A DNA stretch of 64,000 nucleotides from Allomuricauda sp. F6463D (GTDB taxonomy: Bacteria > Bacteroidota > Bacteroidia > Flavobacteriales > Flavobacteriaceae). The notes beneath the pieces are model-generated. The model had not been told where the DNA came from, searched no databases, and saw only the letters and a program-made list of their open reading frames with translations. The stretch covers positions 1,510,160-1,574,159 of the forward strand of contig NZ_JALKAN010000001.1 of the NCBI RefSeq assembly GCF_023015965.1. Direction: 5' to 3'. The position numbers and the translations under genes were made by a program. Positions 43,424 through 54,838 of the stretch are shown here, piece after piece; position 1 is the first letter of the stretch; each line of letters begins with the position of its first letter.

Positions 43424-45046
43424 ATGTTCGAGATTTCAGATCTAAAAGCTAAAAAGCTTCCTGAGTTGCAAGAAATTGCAAAGGGTCTTAATGTTCCCAA
43501 ATTCAAATCATTAAAAAAATTAGACCTAGTATACCAAATTTTGGATCTTCAGGCTTCCAATCCAAAAGCCGTTGCAGAAACGGTTGCGGAAACCACAGAC
43601 GAAAAGCCTGCGCCAAAACCCAGAAAAGCTAGAACCCCACGTCCAAAAGCTACGGAGACAAAAAGTGCCGACACTGATACTCCTAAAAAAGCACCTCAAA
43701 AAAGGGAGCCCAGAAGCAAAAAAGAGGACAACAAACCGCAAGGAAAACCTCAAAAAAGGGAGAGCAAGCCACAAGACAACAAGTCTCAAGATAATAGGCC
43801 CCACAGCAACACCCCTCAAAAGAACCAAAATAACAGGAGAAACCCTCAGCACAACAAACCAACCCACGATAAAAAGAACAACAATTTTGACAAGGACCTA
43901 AGAAACAGGTACAAAGAACCTGAATATGAGTTCGATAGCATTATTGCAAGTGAAGGCGTGTTGGATATTATGCAAGATGGTTACGGTTTCTTAAGATCTT
44001 CCGATTACAACTATCTTTCATCTCCCGACGATATTTACGTTTCCCAATCGCAAATAAGACTGTTCGGGCTTAAATCCGGTGACACTATTTTGGGTAATAT
44101 TAGACCTCCTAAAGAAGGTGAAAAATATTTTCCTTTAATTAAAGTGAACAAGATTAATGGATTGGACCCACAAGTGGTTCGAGATAGGGTAGCTTTTGAA
44201 CACCTTACGCCATTATTTCCAAAGGAAAAATTCAAATTAGCAGAAAAGCAAAGCACTATTTCCACAAGAATCATGGACCTGTTCTGCCCCATCGGGAAAG
44301 GACAAAGAGGAATGATTGTTTCTCAGCCCAAAACGGGAAAGACCATGTTGTTGAAGGATATTGCCAACGCTATTGCAGCAAACCATCCGGAGGTTTATCA
44401 AATAATTTTGTTGATCGACGAAAGACCTGAAGAAGTTACCGACATGCAACGCAATGTGCGTGGCGAGGTTGTAGCTTCAACTTTTGATAAAGAGGCCACC
44501 GAGCATGTAAGAGTAGCCAATATAGTTCTGGAAAAGGCAAAACGTTTGGTGGAATGTGGTCATGATGTTGTAATCCTTTTGGATTCCATTACCCGATTGG
44601 CCCGTGCCTACAATACGGTTCAGCCTGCATCCGGTAAAGTACTGAGTGGTGGTGTAGATGCCAACGCACTGCACAAGCCAAAACGTTTTTTTGGTGCCGC
44701 ACGTAATATTGAAAATGGTGGATCTCTTTCCATTATCGCTACTGCCTTAACAGAAACTGGTTCAAAAATGGACGAAGTTATCTTTGAAGAATTCAAGGGT
44801 ACCGGTAACATGGAACTACAGTTGGACAGAAGAATATCCAATAGAAGGATTTTCCCTGCCATCGACCTTATTTCCAGCTCTACGCGAAGAGATGATCTTT
44901 TGCTGGACGAAAACACCATTCAACGTATGTGGATCATGCGCAAATATCTTGCTGATATGAATCCAGTCGAAGCTATGGAGTTTATGGATCAACGGATAAA
45001 GCAGTCAAAGAACAACGAAGAGTTTTTACTTACCATGAGTCAGTAA
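43424..45046 (+). CDS. rho: transcription termination factor Rho with long disordered insert
   Basis: RNA-dependent hexameric ATPase that ends transcripts. The 540-aa protein has an N-terminal helix bundle ([20 protein letters not shown]), then about 115 residues (roughly 45-165) rich in Lys, Pro, Gln, Asn and Arg without hydrophobics. The RNA-binding cold-shock domain follows ([20 protein letters not shown]), then the ATPase with Walker [36 protein letters not shown] and the [17 protein letters not shown]-loop region. The extra region accounts for the excess over E. coli Rho (419 aa). A terminator follows at 45113. Confidence 0.97.
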   Translation: MFEISDLKAKKLPELQEIAKGLNVPKFKSLKKLDLVYQILDLQASNPKAVAETVAETTDEKPAPKPRKARTPRPKATETKSADTDTPKKAPQKREPRSKKEDNKPQGKPQKRESKPQDNKSQDNRPHSNTPQKNQNNRRNPQHNKPTHDKKNNNFDKDLRNRYKEPEYEFDSIIASEGVLDIMQDGYGFLRSSDYNYLSSPDDIYVSQSQIRLFGLKSGDTILGNIRPPKEGEKYFPLIKVNKINGLDPQVVRDRVAFEHLTPLFPKEKFKLAEKQSTISTRIMDLFCPIGKGQRGMIVSQPKTGKTMLLKDIANAIAANHPEVYQIILLIDERPEEVTDMQRNVRGEVVASTFDKEATEHVRVANIVLEKAKRLVECGHDVVILLDSITRLARAYNTVQPASGKVLSGGVDANALHKPKRFFGAARNIENGGSLSIIATALTETGSKMDEVIFEEFKGTGNMELQLDRRISNRRIFPAIDLISSSTRRDDLLLDENTIQRMWIMRKYLADMNPVEAMEFMDQRIKQSKNNEEFLLTMSQ

Positions 45047-45112
45047 GTTAGCTGTTTTCTTATACTATGAGTCGTCCTAAAATAGGTTGACAGTTCTTAA
45101 ATAATTAAAATT

Positions 45113-45146
45113 AAACCAGAGGAGCTAGCTTCTCTGGTTTTTTGTT
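45113..45146 (+). terminator. terminator of rho
   Basis: AAACCAGAG (45113-45121) pairs with CTCTGGTTT (45132-45140), followed by TTTTTG. The loop itself contains the palindrome AGCTAGCT. Confidence 0.85.
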
Positions 45147-45219
45147 GTGTATAAAGTTATATAACCCAGTCATTTTTTTGCTATCTTAAAAGGAATTCAA
45201 TTCTTAACTATTCCCGCAC

Positions 45220-46683
45220 ATGCAAAAAATTAATGTAAAGCCAGGTGCCAAACTTGTGGACTACAAAGCGTATGGATCCCTTTATTCTTCTGTTCTGGAT
45301 TTTTTGGAACAAGCCCAAGAGCCGGTTGAAAACCTAAAAGGACGAACTATCTGGATGATCAACTCTACAGCTATAGGTGGAGGTGTAGCAGAAATGCTTC
45401 CAAGCCAAATGCGTATTTTACGAGAACTAGACATCTCCATAGAATGGTTGGTCATCGAAGCAAAAAAAGAAGCCTTTTTTAATTTAACCAAACGTATCCA
45501 CAATGCCATACATGGAAGTGGCAATGGGATTTTTACTGAGGATGATCGTAAAATTTATGAAGAAGTCAATCGAAATAACCTTCCAAAAGCACTGGAACTC
45601 ATAAATGATGGTGATATCGTAGTGGTCCACGACCCACAGCCAATGCCTTTGGCCGCCATGATCAAAAAAGAAAAAAAGGTTTCCATTATTTGGAGATGCC
45701 ATATTGGTTTGGAGGATGATACCGACGTTACCAATGCCGTTTGGGAATTTTTGGAGCCATACACAAAGGATTACGACCATTTTGTGTTTAGCTTACCCGC
45801 CTATGTCCCAAAATCATTACAAAAAAGGACATCCATTATTCCACCGGCCATTGACCCTCTAAGCCACAAAAATCGTGAGCTCCAACTACATAAATGCATT
45901 GGAATCCTATATCAATCCGGTATTTTGGACGACCATAAGGCCATTCTTTACAATCGCTATAACCATTTGGTCAGAAAAGTTATGCCCGATGGTTCTTTTG
46001 ATGTATTGGATGCTGGAGAAAATCTAGATTTAATCTACCGTCCTATAGTGACGGAAATCTCTCGATGGGACAGACTTAAAGGTTTTAAGGAACTGATGGA
46101 GGCCTTTATAAAAATGAAATTGGACAACCGGAAAAATGGTGATCCAGAAAGTCTTGAGTACAAAAGAATAGAAATGACACTTCTCGTTTTAGGGGGGCCA
46201 GACCCCGCCTTTGTATCTGATGACCCAGAAGGTAAGGAAGTTTTAAAAGAACTGGTAAAAACATATATGGAAATTGACCGGCACCTCCAAAATGACATTG
46301 CTATTTTATTACTGCCGCTAGATAATCCGAAAGAGAATGCCCTGATTGTAAATGCGCTTCAACGAACATCGAGCATTATTGTGCAAAATTCCATCCAAGA
46401 AGGGTTTGGGCTAACGGCCACAGAGGCCATGTGGAAAAGAAAGCCTGTATTAGTCTCCAATGCTGCCGGGCTTAAATTTCAGGCTATCCATAATAAAACT
46501 GGACAAATAAACCCAGACCCAACAGATATAGAAAGTTTATCCAAAACCTTGGTATATATGCTCAACCATCCCAAGGAAAGGGACAAATGGGGGTTTAACG
46601 GTCAGTTAAGGGTTATACAGAACTTTACACTTTTTAGCCAATTGATCTCTTGGCTCGAAGTCCTATCAAAGAATAAAATTTAA
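45220..46683 (+). CDS. trehalose synthase-like glycosyltransferase (TreT-like, GT4)
   Basis: A 487-aa retaining glycosyltransferase of two Rossmann halves. The N-terminal half has INSTAIGGGVAEMLPSQMRI, which matches TreT-like proteins, and VVHDPQPMPLA. The C-terminal half has PIVTEISRWDRLKGFKELME and SIQEGFGLTATEAMWKRKPV, the sugar-nucleotide-binding E-x7-E motif. TreT makes trehalose from NDP-glucose and glucose, but this group also includes other enzymes, so the product is not certain. It is a single-gene unit between the rho terminator and a bidirectional hairpin. Confidence 0.83.
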   Translation: MQKINVKPGAKLVDYKAYGSLYSSVLDFLEQAQEPVENLKGRTIWMINSTAIGGGVAEMLPSQMRILRELDISIEWLVIEAKKEAFFNLTKRIHNAIHGSGNGIFTEDDRKIYEEVNRNNLPKALELINDGDIVVVHDPQPMPLAAMIKKEKKVSIIWRCHIGLEDDTDVTNAVWEFLEPYTKDYDHFVFSLPAYVPKSLQKRTSIIPPAIDPLSHKNRELQLHKCIGILYQSGILDDHKAILYNRYNHLVRKVMPDGSFDVLDAGENLDLIYRPIVTEISRWDRLKGFKELMEAFIKMKLDNRKNGDPESLEYKRIEMTLLVLGGPDPAFVSDDPEGKEVLKELVKTYMEIDRHLQNDIAILLLPLDNPKENALIVNALQRTSSIIVQNSIQEGFGLTATEAMWKRKPVLVSNAAGLKFQAIHNKTGQINPDPTDIESLSKTLVYMLNHPKERDKWGFNGQLRVIQNFTLFSQLISWLEVLSKNKI

Positions 46684-46690
46684 CGTTATA

Positions 46691-46720
46691 AATAAAGGCC
46701 CTATAAATAGGGCCTTTATT
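46691..46720. terminator. perfect 13-bp hairpin, bidirectional terminator
   Basis: AATAAAGGCCCTA (46691-46703) is exactly complementary to TAGGGCCTTTATT (46708-46720) with a TAAA loop. It lies between the convergent stops of the glycosyltransferase (46683) and secDF (46743). Confidence 0.85.
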
Positions 46721-46742
46721 ACAAAAAGTATTTTATAATATA

Positions 46743-49709
46743 TTATTCTTCTGTAGCAGAAGCAATTTTATTCTTTAATGAATCAAACATGACTGGCGTT
46801 GCAATAAATACGGATGAATACGTACCAACAACAACCCCAACGATCATTGCAAACATAAATCCTCTTAAACTTTCACCTCCAAATATGAAGATTGACAGCA
46901 ACACAATCAATGTAGTAAGCGAGGTGTTCAATGTTCGGCTCAAAGTACTGTTCAATGCCAAATTGATATGCTCTCCACCTTTCCAACCTTTTAGTCCAGT
47001 AACTTCACGAATACGGTCGAATACTACCACAGTATCGTTCAGGGAATAACCTATTACCGTAAGAATAGCTGCTATAAAAGCTTGGTCTATTTCCATATTG
47101 AAAGGCATTACACTTCCTGTTAAAGAGAAAATACCCAACACGATCATAACATCGTGGAAAACCGCAACTACTGCACCCAATGAGAACTGCCATTTTCTAA
47201 AACGCAATAAAATGTATAAGAATACCACGGCCAATGAACCTATAATCGCCAAGAAAGCGTTTTTCTTAATATCATCTGCAATGGTAGGCCCTACTTTTAC
47301 AGATTGTAATATACCTATTGTTTTATCCGAGGCACCAACAGTAAACTCTTCAAAAGTTGTTCCATCCGGCAGATAATTTTGCAACGTAGTATACAGTTTA
47401 TTTTGTATTTCAGTATCTACTTCCACACTTTCCTCGTCAACCTTATAAGGAGTCGTCACCTTAATTTGATTAGCGTCTCCAAAAGTTTTTACATTAGTTC
47501 CACTACCAAAAACAGTATTTAATTCAGAAGCAATTTCCGATGGACTAACAGCTTTCTCAAAGCGTATCTGGAAGGAACGTCCTCCAATAAAATCAACTCC
47601 TTGTTGCAGCCCATTGGTAAACAACGAGAACATACTGATTGATACCAAGATTATAGAGACAATGTATGCTATTTTACGCTTGGATAAGAAATCGATATTC
47701 AAATTAGTAAACAAGTTCTTTGTAATTGCTGTACTGAAATCCAATCGACGTCCTTTTTTACTGGTATAGGCTTCAATCATAAGCCTGGCCACAAAAATTG
47801 CAGTAAACAGAGATGTTACAATACCAATCATCAACGTAGTGGCAAAACCTTTGATTGGCCCTGAGCCAAATACAAATAAAATGATTGCCGTTAATCCTGT
47901 GGTAATGTTGGCATCCAAAATCGAGGACAAAGCGTTTCCAAAACCATCTGCAATGGCCTGTGCTTTTCCTTTTCCACGAGCCAACTCTTCTTTAACCCTT
48001 TCAAAAATAAGTACATTGGCATCTACCGACATACCAATTGTCAATACAATACCTGCAATACCGGGCAGTGTTAATACAGCTCCCAAGCTGGTCAAAACTC
48101 CAAAAATCAAAAGAATATTGAATACCAGTGCAATGTCTGCAAAAACCCCTGCTCTCCCATAATAGAAGATCATCCAAACAAGTACAAAAGACATAGCGAT
48201 CATAAAGGACATAAATCCACTATCGATAGCCTCTTGCCCCAATGATGGGCCAACCACTTCCGATTGAATTATATCTGCCGATGCGGGTAATTTACCTGCA
48301 CGCAACACATTGGCAATATCCTTGGTTTCATTTACGGTAAACGTACCAGTAATCTCGGAACGTCCTCCAGAAATAGGACCTGAGGAAACTCCAGGTGCTG
48401 TATATACTTTATTATCCAGAACAATGGCTATTCCCGTTTGGTTACTATAGGCATCTCCTGTCAATTCTTCCCATTCTTTTGCACCACGAGTGTTCATCGT
48501 CATGCTAACGGCCGGTTTGTTAAATTGATCGAAGGTATCCTGTGCATCGGAGACCACGTCACCACTAATTCTTGGAGTACCTTCTCTATTTGATTTTAAT
48601 GCATATAAATCAACTATCTCCATATCTTGGGACGGTCTTTCCCAAAGAAATTTGGTAAACTGAATGTCGTTTGGCAATAATCGTTTGATTTCCGGCATTC
48701 TCAAATAACTGCCAATTTCGGCAGTATCAGAAACCATGGCCCGCGCAATAGCATGGCTACCGGGATCGGCTGGAATCAATTTGCCTAAAATCGGATTGGT
48801 TTCAAGTGTCATATCCAATGAGTCTTGGGCAACATCGGAAAGCAAGGAGTCAATTTCTGATTCTGGTTTAGACACTTCTTCTTCGGACACTTCCGGTTCC
48901 AATATCACTTTTAAACGCTCGTTGGCGTTTACCAAAAAGGTTCCAATGCTTTGGTTGCTCTGAGGATATGTTTCCCAAAATTCCAATTGTGCCGTACTGG
49001 ACAAAAGTTCTTGGGCACGTGCAATATCCCTGGCTCCTGGAAGTTCCACTAATATCCTACCAGAATTTCCTTCTCTTTGTATATTGGGCTGAGTTACACC
49101 AAAACCATCGATACGTTCTCTGAGAACTTCAAATGCAGAAACTATAGATTCATCAATTTTTCTTCTGATAATAGGTTTTACCTCATCATCCGTCATTTGA
49201 AAATTGATATCGTCACTAAGACCTTTATTGGCAAAAATATCTGGTGATGCCAGTTGGGTATCTCCCTTAATATTGTCAAATGCATCAAAGAACAACTCCA
49301 AATAAGTGTCATCACTATTTGTTGATGCTACATCGGCATCGGCCAAAGCCTTGTTGAAAATGGGATTTTTGGTATTATCGGCCAATCCTTTCAAGATGTC
49401 CTTTACGGAAATCTGCAAGGTAACATTGATACCTCCTTTAAGGTCCAATCCTTTATTCAACTCTTTTGTCTTGGCATCGTCATAACTTGTGAAACCCAAA
49501 ACAGTGTTATCACTAATGGAGTCCAAATACGATGCTTCTAAAGCTTCACGCTTTGCAACATAATCTTCTTCAGCTTCTGAAATTTGGCTAACTGCGTACG
49601 CTTTAGCATCTTTCTCCAATTTACTTGTAATAAAAGTAAAGGATAATTGATAGATGCTCACCAAGCCAAAAAGGATTGCGAAAAGCCTTATAAGTCCTTT
49701 ATTCTGCAT
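46743..49709 (-). CDS. secDF: protein translocase SecD-SecF fusion
   Basis: Proton-driven accessory of the Sec pathway that pulls proteins across the inner membrane. At 988 aa it is the fused Bacteroidota form. The SecD half has KGLDLKGGINVTLQISV near residue 90, the RIDGFGVTQPNIQREG periplasmic signature, and VLTIGMSVDANVLIFERVKE in the membrane part. The SecF half begins near 675 with FIGGRSFQIRFEK and has VIGYSLNDTVVVFDRIRE and SLTTLIVLLSIFIFGG. A large acidic insert sits between the first two SecD motifs. It has its own promoter. Confidence 0.97.
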   Translation of the reverse strand: MQNKGLIRLFAILFGLVSIYQLSFTFITSKLEKDAKAYAVSQISEAEEDYVAKREALEASYLDSISDNTVLGFTSYDDAKTKELNKGLDLKGGINVTLQISVKDILKGLADNTKNPIFNKALADADVASTNSDDTYLELFFDAFDNIKGDTQLASPDIFANKGLSDDINFQMTDDEVKPIIRRKIDESIVSAFEVLRERIDGFGVTQPNIQREGNSGRILVELPGARDIARAQELLSSTAQLEFWETYPQSNQSIGTFLVNANERLKVILEPEVSEEEVSKPESEIDSLLSDVAQDSLDMTLETNPILGKLIPADPGSHAIARAMVSDTAEIGSYLRMPEIKRLLPNDIQFTKFLWERPSQDMEIVDLYALKSNREGTPRISGDVVSDAQDTFDQFNKPAVSMTMNTRGAKEWEELTGDAYSNQTGIAIVLDNKVYTAPGVSSGPISGGRSEITGTFTVNETKDIANVLRAGKLPASADIIQSEVVGPSLGQEAIDSGFMSFMIAMSFVLVWMIFYYGRAGVFADIALVFNILLIFGVLTSLGAVLTLPGIAGIVLTIGMSVDANVLIFERVKEELARGKGKAQAIADGFGNALSSILDANITTGLTAIILFVFGSGPIKGFATTLMIGIVTSLFTAIFVARLMIEAYTSKKGRRLDFSTAITKNLFTNLNIDFLSKRKIAYIVSIILVSISMFSLFTNGLQQGVDFIGGRSFQIRFEKAVSPSEIASELNTVFGSGTNVKTFGDANQIKVTTPYKVDEESVEVDTEIQNKLYTTLQNYLPDGTTFEEFTVGASDKTIGILQSVKVGPTIADDIKKNAFLAIIGSLAVVFLYILLRFRKWQFSLGAVVAVFHDVMIVLGIFSLTGSVMPFNMEIDQAFIAAILTVIGYSLNDTVVVFDRIREVTGLKGWKGGEHINLALNSTLSRTLNTSLTTLIVLLSIFIFGGESLRGFMFAMIVGVVVGTYSSVFIATPVMFDSLKNKIASATEE

Positions 49710-49747
49710 TGATTGTTAATTTTATAGAAGTTTTCTTAAACAGCGTG

Positions 49748-49778
49748 CAAATATATCATTTCCCATAAGATTTGACAA
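49748..49778 (-). promoter_or_regulatory. promoter of secDF
   Basis: On the minus strand TTG (49778-49776), a 20-base spacer, then TATATTTG (49755-49748). The predicted transcript starts near 49741, about 32 bases before the ATG. Confidence 0.65.
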
Positions 49779-49934
49779 TAGAAATTGATGTAATTGCAAT
49801 TCCACTTGACCGTTACGCTGTTAAAATGAAAATGTCATTCCGAATAAACTTAAAAATCCCCATTCAAACGAATGGACAATTCCTTGTTAGTTACATCCGA
49901 AATGACATTTTAGTTGGTTACTGTTTATTAGAGC

Positions 49935-50861
49935 TTAAATCTCTAACAATCCGTTGGTTTTTTTAACACCAGCTGCACTTTCCTGCATTTTGGCTTTTTC
50001 AGCATCTGACAATTCTATGTCAACAATTTTCTCGATTCCGTTCTTACCTAAGATTACCGGCACTCCGATACATATATCGTCCAAATCATACTCTCCTTCC
50101 AAAAGGGCTGAACATGGGAACATTTTCTTTTGGTCGCAAGCAATAGCCTGAACTAAACCAGAAACGGCCGCTCCGGGAGCATACCAAGCACTGGTTCCCA
50201 ACAAACCTGTTAAGGTAGCTCCACCTACTTTGGTTTCTTCCACTACCCATTGCATTTTGTCATCTGACAAAAATTCGGATACCTTAATACTATTCCTGGT
50301 TGCATGTCCTATTAACGGAACCATACCTTTATCGCTGTGCCCACCAATCACCATACCATCAACGTCAGATATTGGGGCCTCCAAAGCTTGTGCTAATCTA
50401 TACTTAAAGCGAGCACTGTCCAACGCTCCACCCATACCAATGATTTTGTTCTTTGGCAATCCTGTAGCCTTGTGCACCAAATAGGTCATGGTATCCATAG
50501 GATTGCTCACCACAATAATGGTAACGTTCGGTGAATGTTCTAAAAGGCTGGTTGCTACAGTTTTTACAATACCTGCATTGATTCCTATCAATTCTTCGCG
50601 TGTCATACCTGGTTTACGCGGTATACCAGATGTTATCACAGCGATATCACTATTGGCGGTTTTACTATAATCGCTAGTGCTTCCTGATATTTTGGTGTCA
50701 AAACCGTTCAAGGAGGCTGTTTGCATTAAATCCATGGCTTTACCTTCGGCATAACCTTCTTTGATATCCAATAAAACAACTTCTGACGCAAAATTTTTCA
50801 TTGCTATGTATTCAGCACAGCTTGCTCCAACTGCGCCTGCTCCAACTACGGTAACTTTCAT
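49935..50861 (-). CDS. mdh: malate dehydrogenase (LDH-like type)
   Basis: NAD-dependent malate/oxaloacetate interconversion in the TCA cycle. The 308-aa protein has VTVVGAGAVGASCAEYIA (NAD binding), the ITSGIPRKPGMTREELI loop with the substrate-selecting Arg, VVSNPMDTMTYL, and the catalytic VIGGHSDKGMVPL. The length and loop place it with the tetrameric LDH-like MDHs, the usual form in Bacteroidota. A TATTTTTG box at 50894-50887 lies 26 bases before the ATG but has no clear -33 element. Confidence 0.97.
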   Translation of the reverse strand: MKVTVVGAGAVGASCAEYIAMKNFASEVVLLDIKEGYAEGKAMDLMQTASLNGFDTKISGSTSDYSKTANSDIAVITSGIPRKPGMTREELIGINAGIVKTVATSLLEHSPNVTIIVVSNPMDTMTYLVHKATGLPKNKIIGMGGALDSARFKYRLAQALEAPISDVDGMVIGGHSDKGMVPLIGHATRNSIKVSEFLSDDKMQWVVEETKVGGATLTGLLGTSAWYAPGAAVSGLVQAIACDQKKMFPCSALLEGEYDLDDICIGVPVILGKNGIEKIVDIELSDAEKAKMQESAAGVKKTNGLLEI

Positions 50862-51104
50862 CTGATTAAATTTAAATTTTAGTTGTCAAAAATACGGTAT
50901 TTGACTCAAAAAAATGCTGACTTTTGGCAGTTTTAGTGGCCTAATCTATCAAAATGGCACAGTTAATATTCAATTACCAATAATGCCAAAATGTATTTTC
51001 ATCGGAATTAAAAATAAAAAGCAAAGATTTTAAGTTTTTTATGCAATAGATTCCTACAAACTTACGTTCTAATAATCCCAAAATCATTTTAACCTACTTG
51101 ACCT

Positions 51105-51476
51105 ATGAAAAAGCTCTTTTCATTGTTGTCTATTGTTGGCATTATAGCCATAAGCAACTGTACGCGTGTACCCGATAATCATGACCCTGTATTGGGCATC
51201 TGGGCTAAAACCGAATCCTCCGGTATTCTAGACAAAGGAACAAATCCCACTCGTGAGGAATGGGTATTCAACGATGTTTACCTTGGCAGGTACCAGCGCT
51301 ATTCCAATTCCAAATTAATTTTTTATACCGATTTTAAATGGTCCGAAGAAAACGGAACCTATTCTATTATATATGGTGACCCACAAGTAAACGACATCAC
51401 CGTTAGCTTGGAAAGCGCCAAAGAACCTGAAGTATTAACCTTGGAGAATGGCTCGGTCTTCGCCACCAGGGAATGA
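51105..51476 (+). CDS. small lipocalin-like lipoprotein, 123 aa
   Basis: Signal peptide with lipobox (AISNC). The mature part begins DPVLGIWAKTESSGILDKGT and continues with beta strands (EEWVFNDVYLGRYQRYSNSK, TYSIIYGDPQ), the pattern of small lipocalin-like or DUF lipoproteins that fold as a barrel. No ligand can be assigned. A GNRA-loop terminator follows. Confidence 0.75.
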   Translation: MKKLFSLLSIVGIIAISNCTRVPDNHDPVLGIWAKTESSGILDKGTNPTREEWVFNDVYLGRYQRYSNSKLIFYTDFKWSEENGTYSIIYGDPQVNDITVSLESAKEPEVLTLENGSVFATRE

Positions 51477-51502
51477 CCAGAAGACTACATATATGAAAAT
51501 AG

Positions 51503-51530
51503 GAGGCCCCGGAAACGGGGCCTTCTTTAT
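51503..51530 (+). terminator. terminator with GAAA tetraloop
   Basis: AGGCCCCG (51504-51511) pairs with CGGGGCCT (51516-51523) around GAAA, followed by TCTTTATT. The gene on the other strand ends at 51558. Confidence 0.85.
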
Positions 51531-51557
51531 TATTGGTTGGATAGCTTGATTCTTTTT

Positions 51558-52568
51558 CTACCTAAATCCAAAGTTAACACCAAAAGTGAAAGTACTGAAT
51601 TCTGAAATATTATATTCTGCATTAAGCCTAAAGAAGCCCAATTTCAATTTTGTACCCAAATTAGCGGAAACCCCACTTGCATTTTTTGAAACGGAGAACG
51701 GATCTACCACTGTCTCCGAAAAGAATGGTCCGTTGGCTTCGTAGGTACCGAGCATATCTATATTGGATTTACCTGTGATGTACCCAACACCTCCATAAAA
51801 GTTAATAATAGGAATATTTTTTGTGGATACCACCGCACTAAAGTTCCATGTTTTGAAAGATGCTTCTATACGTTGATCACTACCATCAATAGTAGATGAT
51901 TCCGTGAAATCATAATCACCGTTCAAATTGGTATACCCAATTACCGCCGAAATCGCAACTGGCAATAACTTATCGGCAGGCAACATCTTTGTGAAATCAT
52001 ATTGTAGTCCTGCTCCAAAAAGTTGGATTTTAGCGTCGTCATCAAATTTAATCTTAGGTAAAAATCGAGCTTTTACTTCCAATCCCTTGATCAATCCTAC
52101 ACTCGCCTGAATGTAACCAGATGGTATAAAGTTCAGGTTTTCGGCAGATAAACCGGTTGGGAGTTCAAATTCTTCACGAAACAAACCACTTTCATCCTCA
52201 ACAAATACATTCACTCCTTCAATATCACCTAAGGCTGTGGCTACATTTCTTGCCTGACCTGGATTGTTCACAAAATCCAAGTTTTTATAATCTGCAGGAT
52301 CAAGTAAGAATGCTTTTTTATCCTCTTTGTTTTTAAACCCGGTCATATTTCCGATAATGGAAATTTCAAATCCACCCAAGGGTTTGGCGTCTGCCGTATT
52401 GTACCATCCATTGGACATACTATAGATTATACCCTCGGAAACAGGCGACAAGTAAGAATTTGCAAATTGTTCGGCATCTTCTACACCCGACACCAAGATA
52501 TCGTTCAGGTCTTGGGCTTTTCCCACGGTCACAAAAACCAGAGCGAAACCTAAAATTACTTTTTTCAT
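51558..52568 (-). CDS. DUF6588-like exported beta-rich protein
   Basis: A 336-aa protein from the ATG at 52568 with a signal peptide (MKKVILGFALVFVTVGKAQ). The frame stays open to 52649, but that extension runs through the gyrB terminator and overlaps gyrB, so it is rejected. The mature part alternates strands such as FIPSGYIQASVGLIKGLEVK, INFYGGVGYITGKSNIDM and FSTFTFGVNFGFR, ending in an aromatic residue near the C-terminus, as in outer-membrane barrels. No ligand or partner is visible. Confidence 0.83.
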   Translation of the reverse strand: MKKVILGFALVFVTVGKAQDLNDILVSGVEDAEQFANSYLSPVSEGIIYSMSNGWYNTADAKPLGGFEISIIGNMTGFKNKEDKKAFLLDPADYKNLDFVNNPGQARNVATALGDIEGVNVFVEDESGLFREEFELPTGLSAENLNFIPSGYIQASVGLIKGLEVKARFLPKIKFDDDAKIQLFGAGLQYDFTKMLPADKLLPVAISAVIGYTNLNGDYDFTESSTIDGSDQRIEASFKTWNFSAVVSTKNIPIINFYGGVGYITGKSNIDMLGTYEANGPFFSETVVDPFSVSKNASGVSANLGTKLKLGFFRLNAEYNISEFSTFTFGVNFGFR

Positions 52569-52593
52569 AATATTGAAGTTTTGCCCAAAACTA

Positions 52594-52625
52594 AAAAACT
52601 CGCCCTTGTGGGACGAGTTTTTGTT
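52594..52625 (-). terminator. terminator of gyrB
   Basis: AAACTCG (52596-52602) pairs with CGAGTTT (52614-52620), with three further C-G pairs past a bulged A. Read on the minus strand it ends in a T run. It lies just after the gyrB stop at 52642. Confidence 0.8.
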
Positions 52626-52641
52626 GTGAAATGCGCTATAT

Positions 52642-54588
<1,947 letters not shown>

Positions 54589-54619
54589 TTAAGTGTTTGT
54601 CTCAAATATTCAAATCCTA

Positions 54620-54655
54620 CAAATATAATCAATACCCCATGGAAACAGCCCCAAA
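54620..54655 (-). promoter_or_regulatory. candidate promoter of gyrB
   Basis: A perfect TAnnTTTG box (54627-54620, TATATTTG on the minus strand) with TTTG at 54655-54652. The 24-base spacer is longer than usual, so the -33 part is uncertain. Confidence 0.45.
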
Positions 54656-54744
54656 GAGCCTATCCAAGAGCTTAAGTTATCAACAAATCCTGTGGAAAAC
54701 AGCATGTTATTTAAAGTCCCCCTTAACACGGTATTAAAGAATTA

Positions 54745-54770
54745 AAAAGCCCCTTGGATAAGGGGCTTTT
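54745..54770 (-). terminator. terminator of asnB
   Basis: AAAAGCCCCTT (54745-54755) is exactly complementary to AAGGGGCTTTT (54760-54770). It lies about 70 bases after the asnB stop and before the gyrB start region. Confidence 0.88.
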
Positions 54771-54838
54771 CGGACTAATTAAAAAATGAAACATTAAAAA
54801 TTTACTGCTTCATATCGTTTGGTTGGTTAAATCGGGGG

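Noticed and set aside
49772..49966. 64-codon frame between secDF and mdh
   Set aside because: It overlaps the secDF promoter and the mdh end, with no family features.
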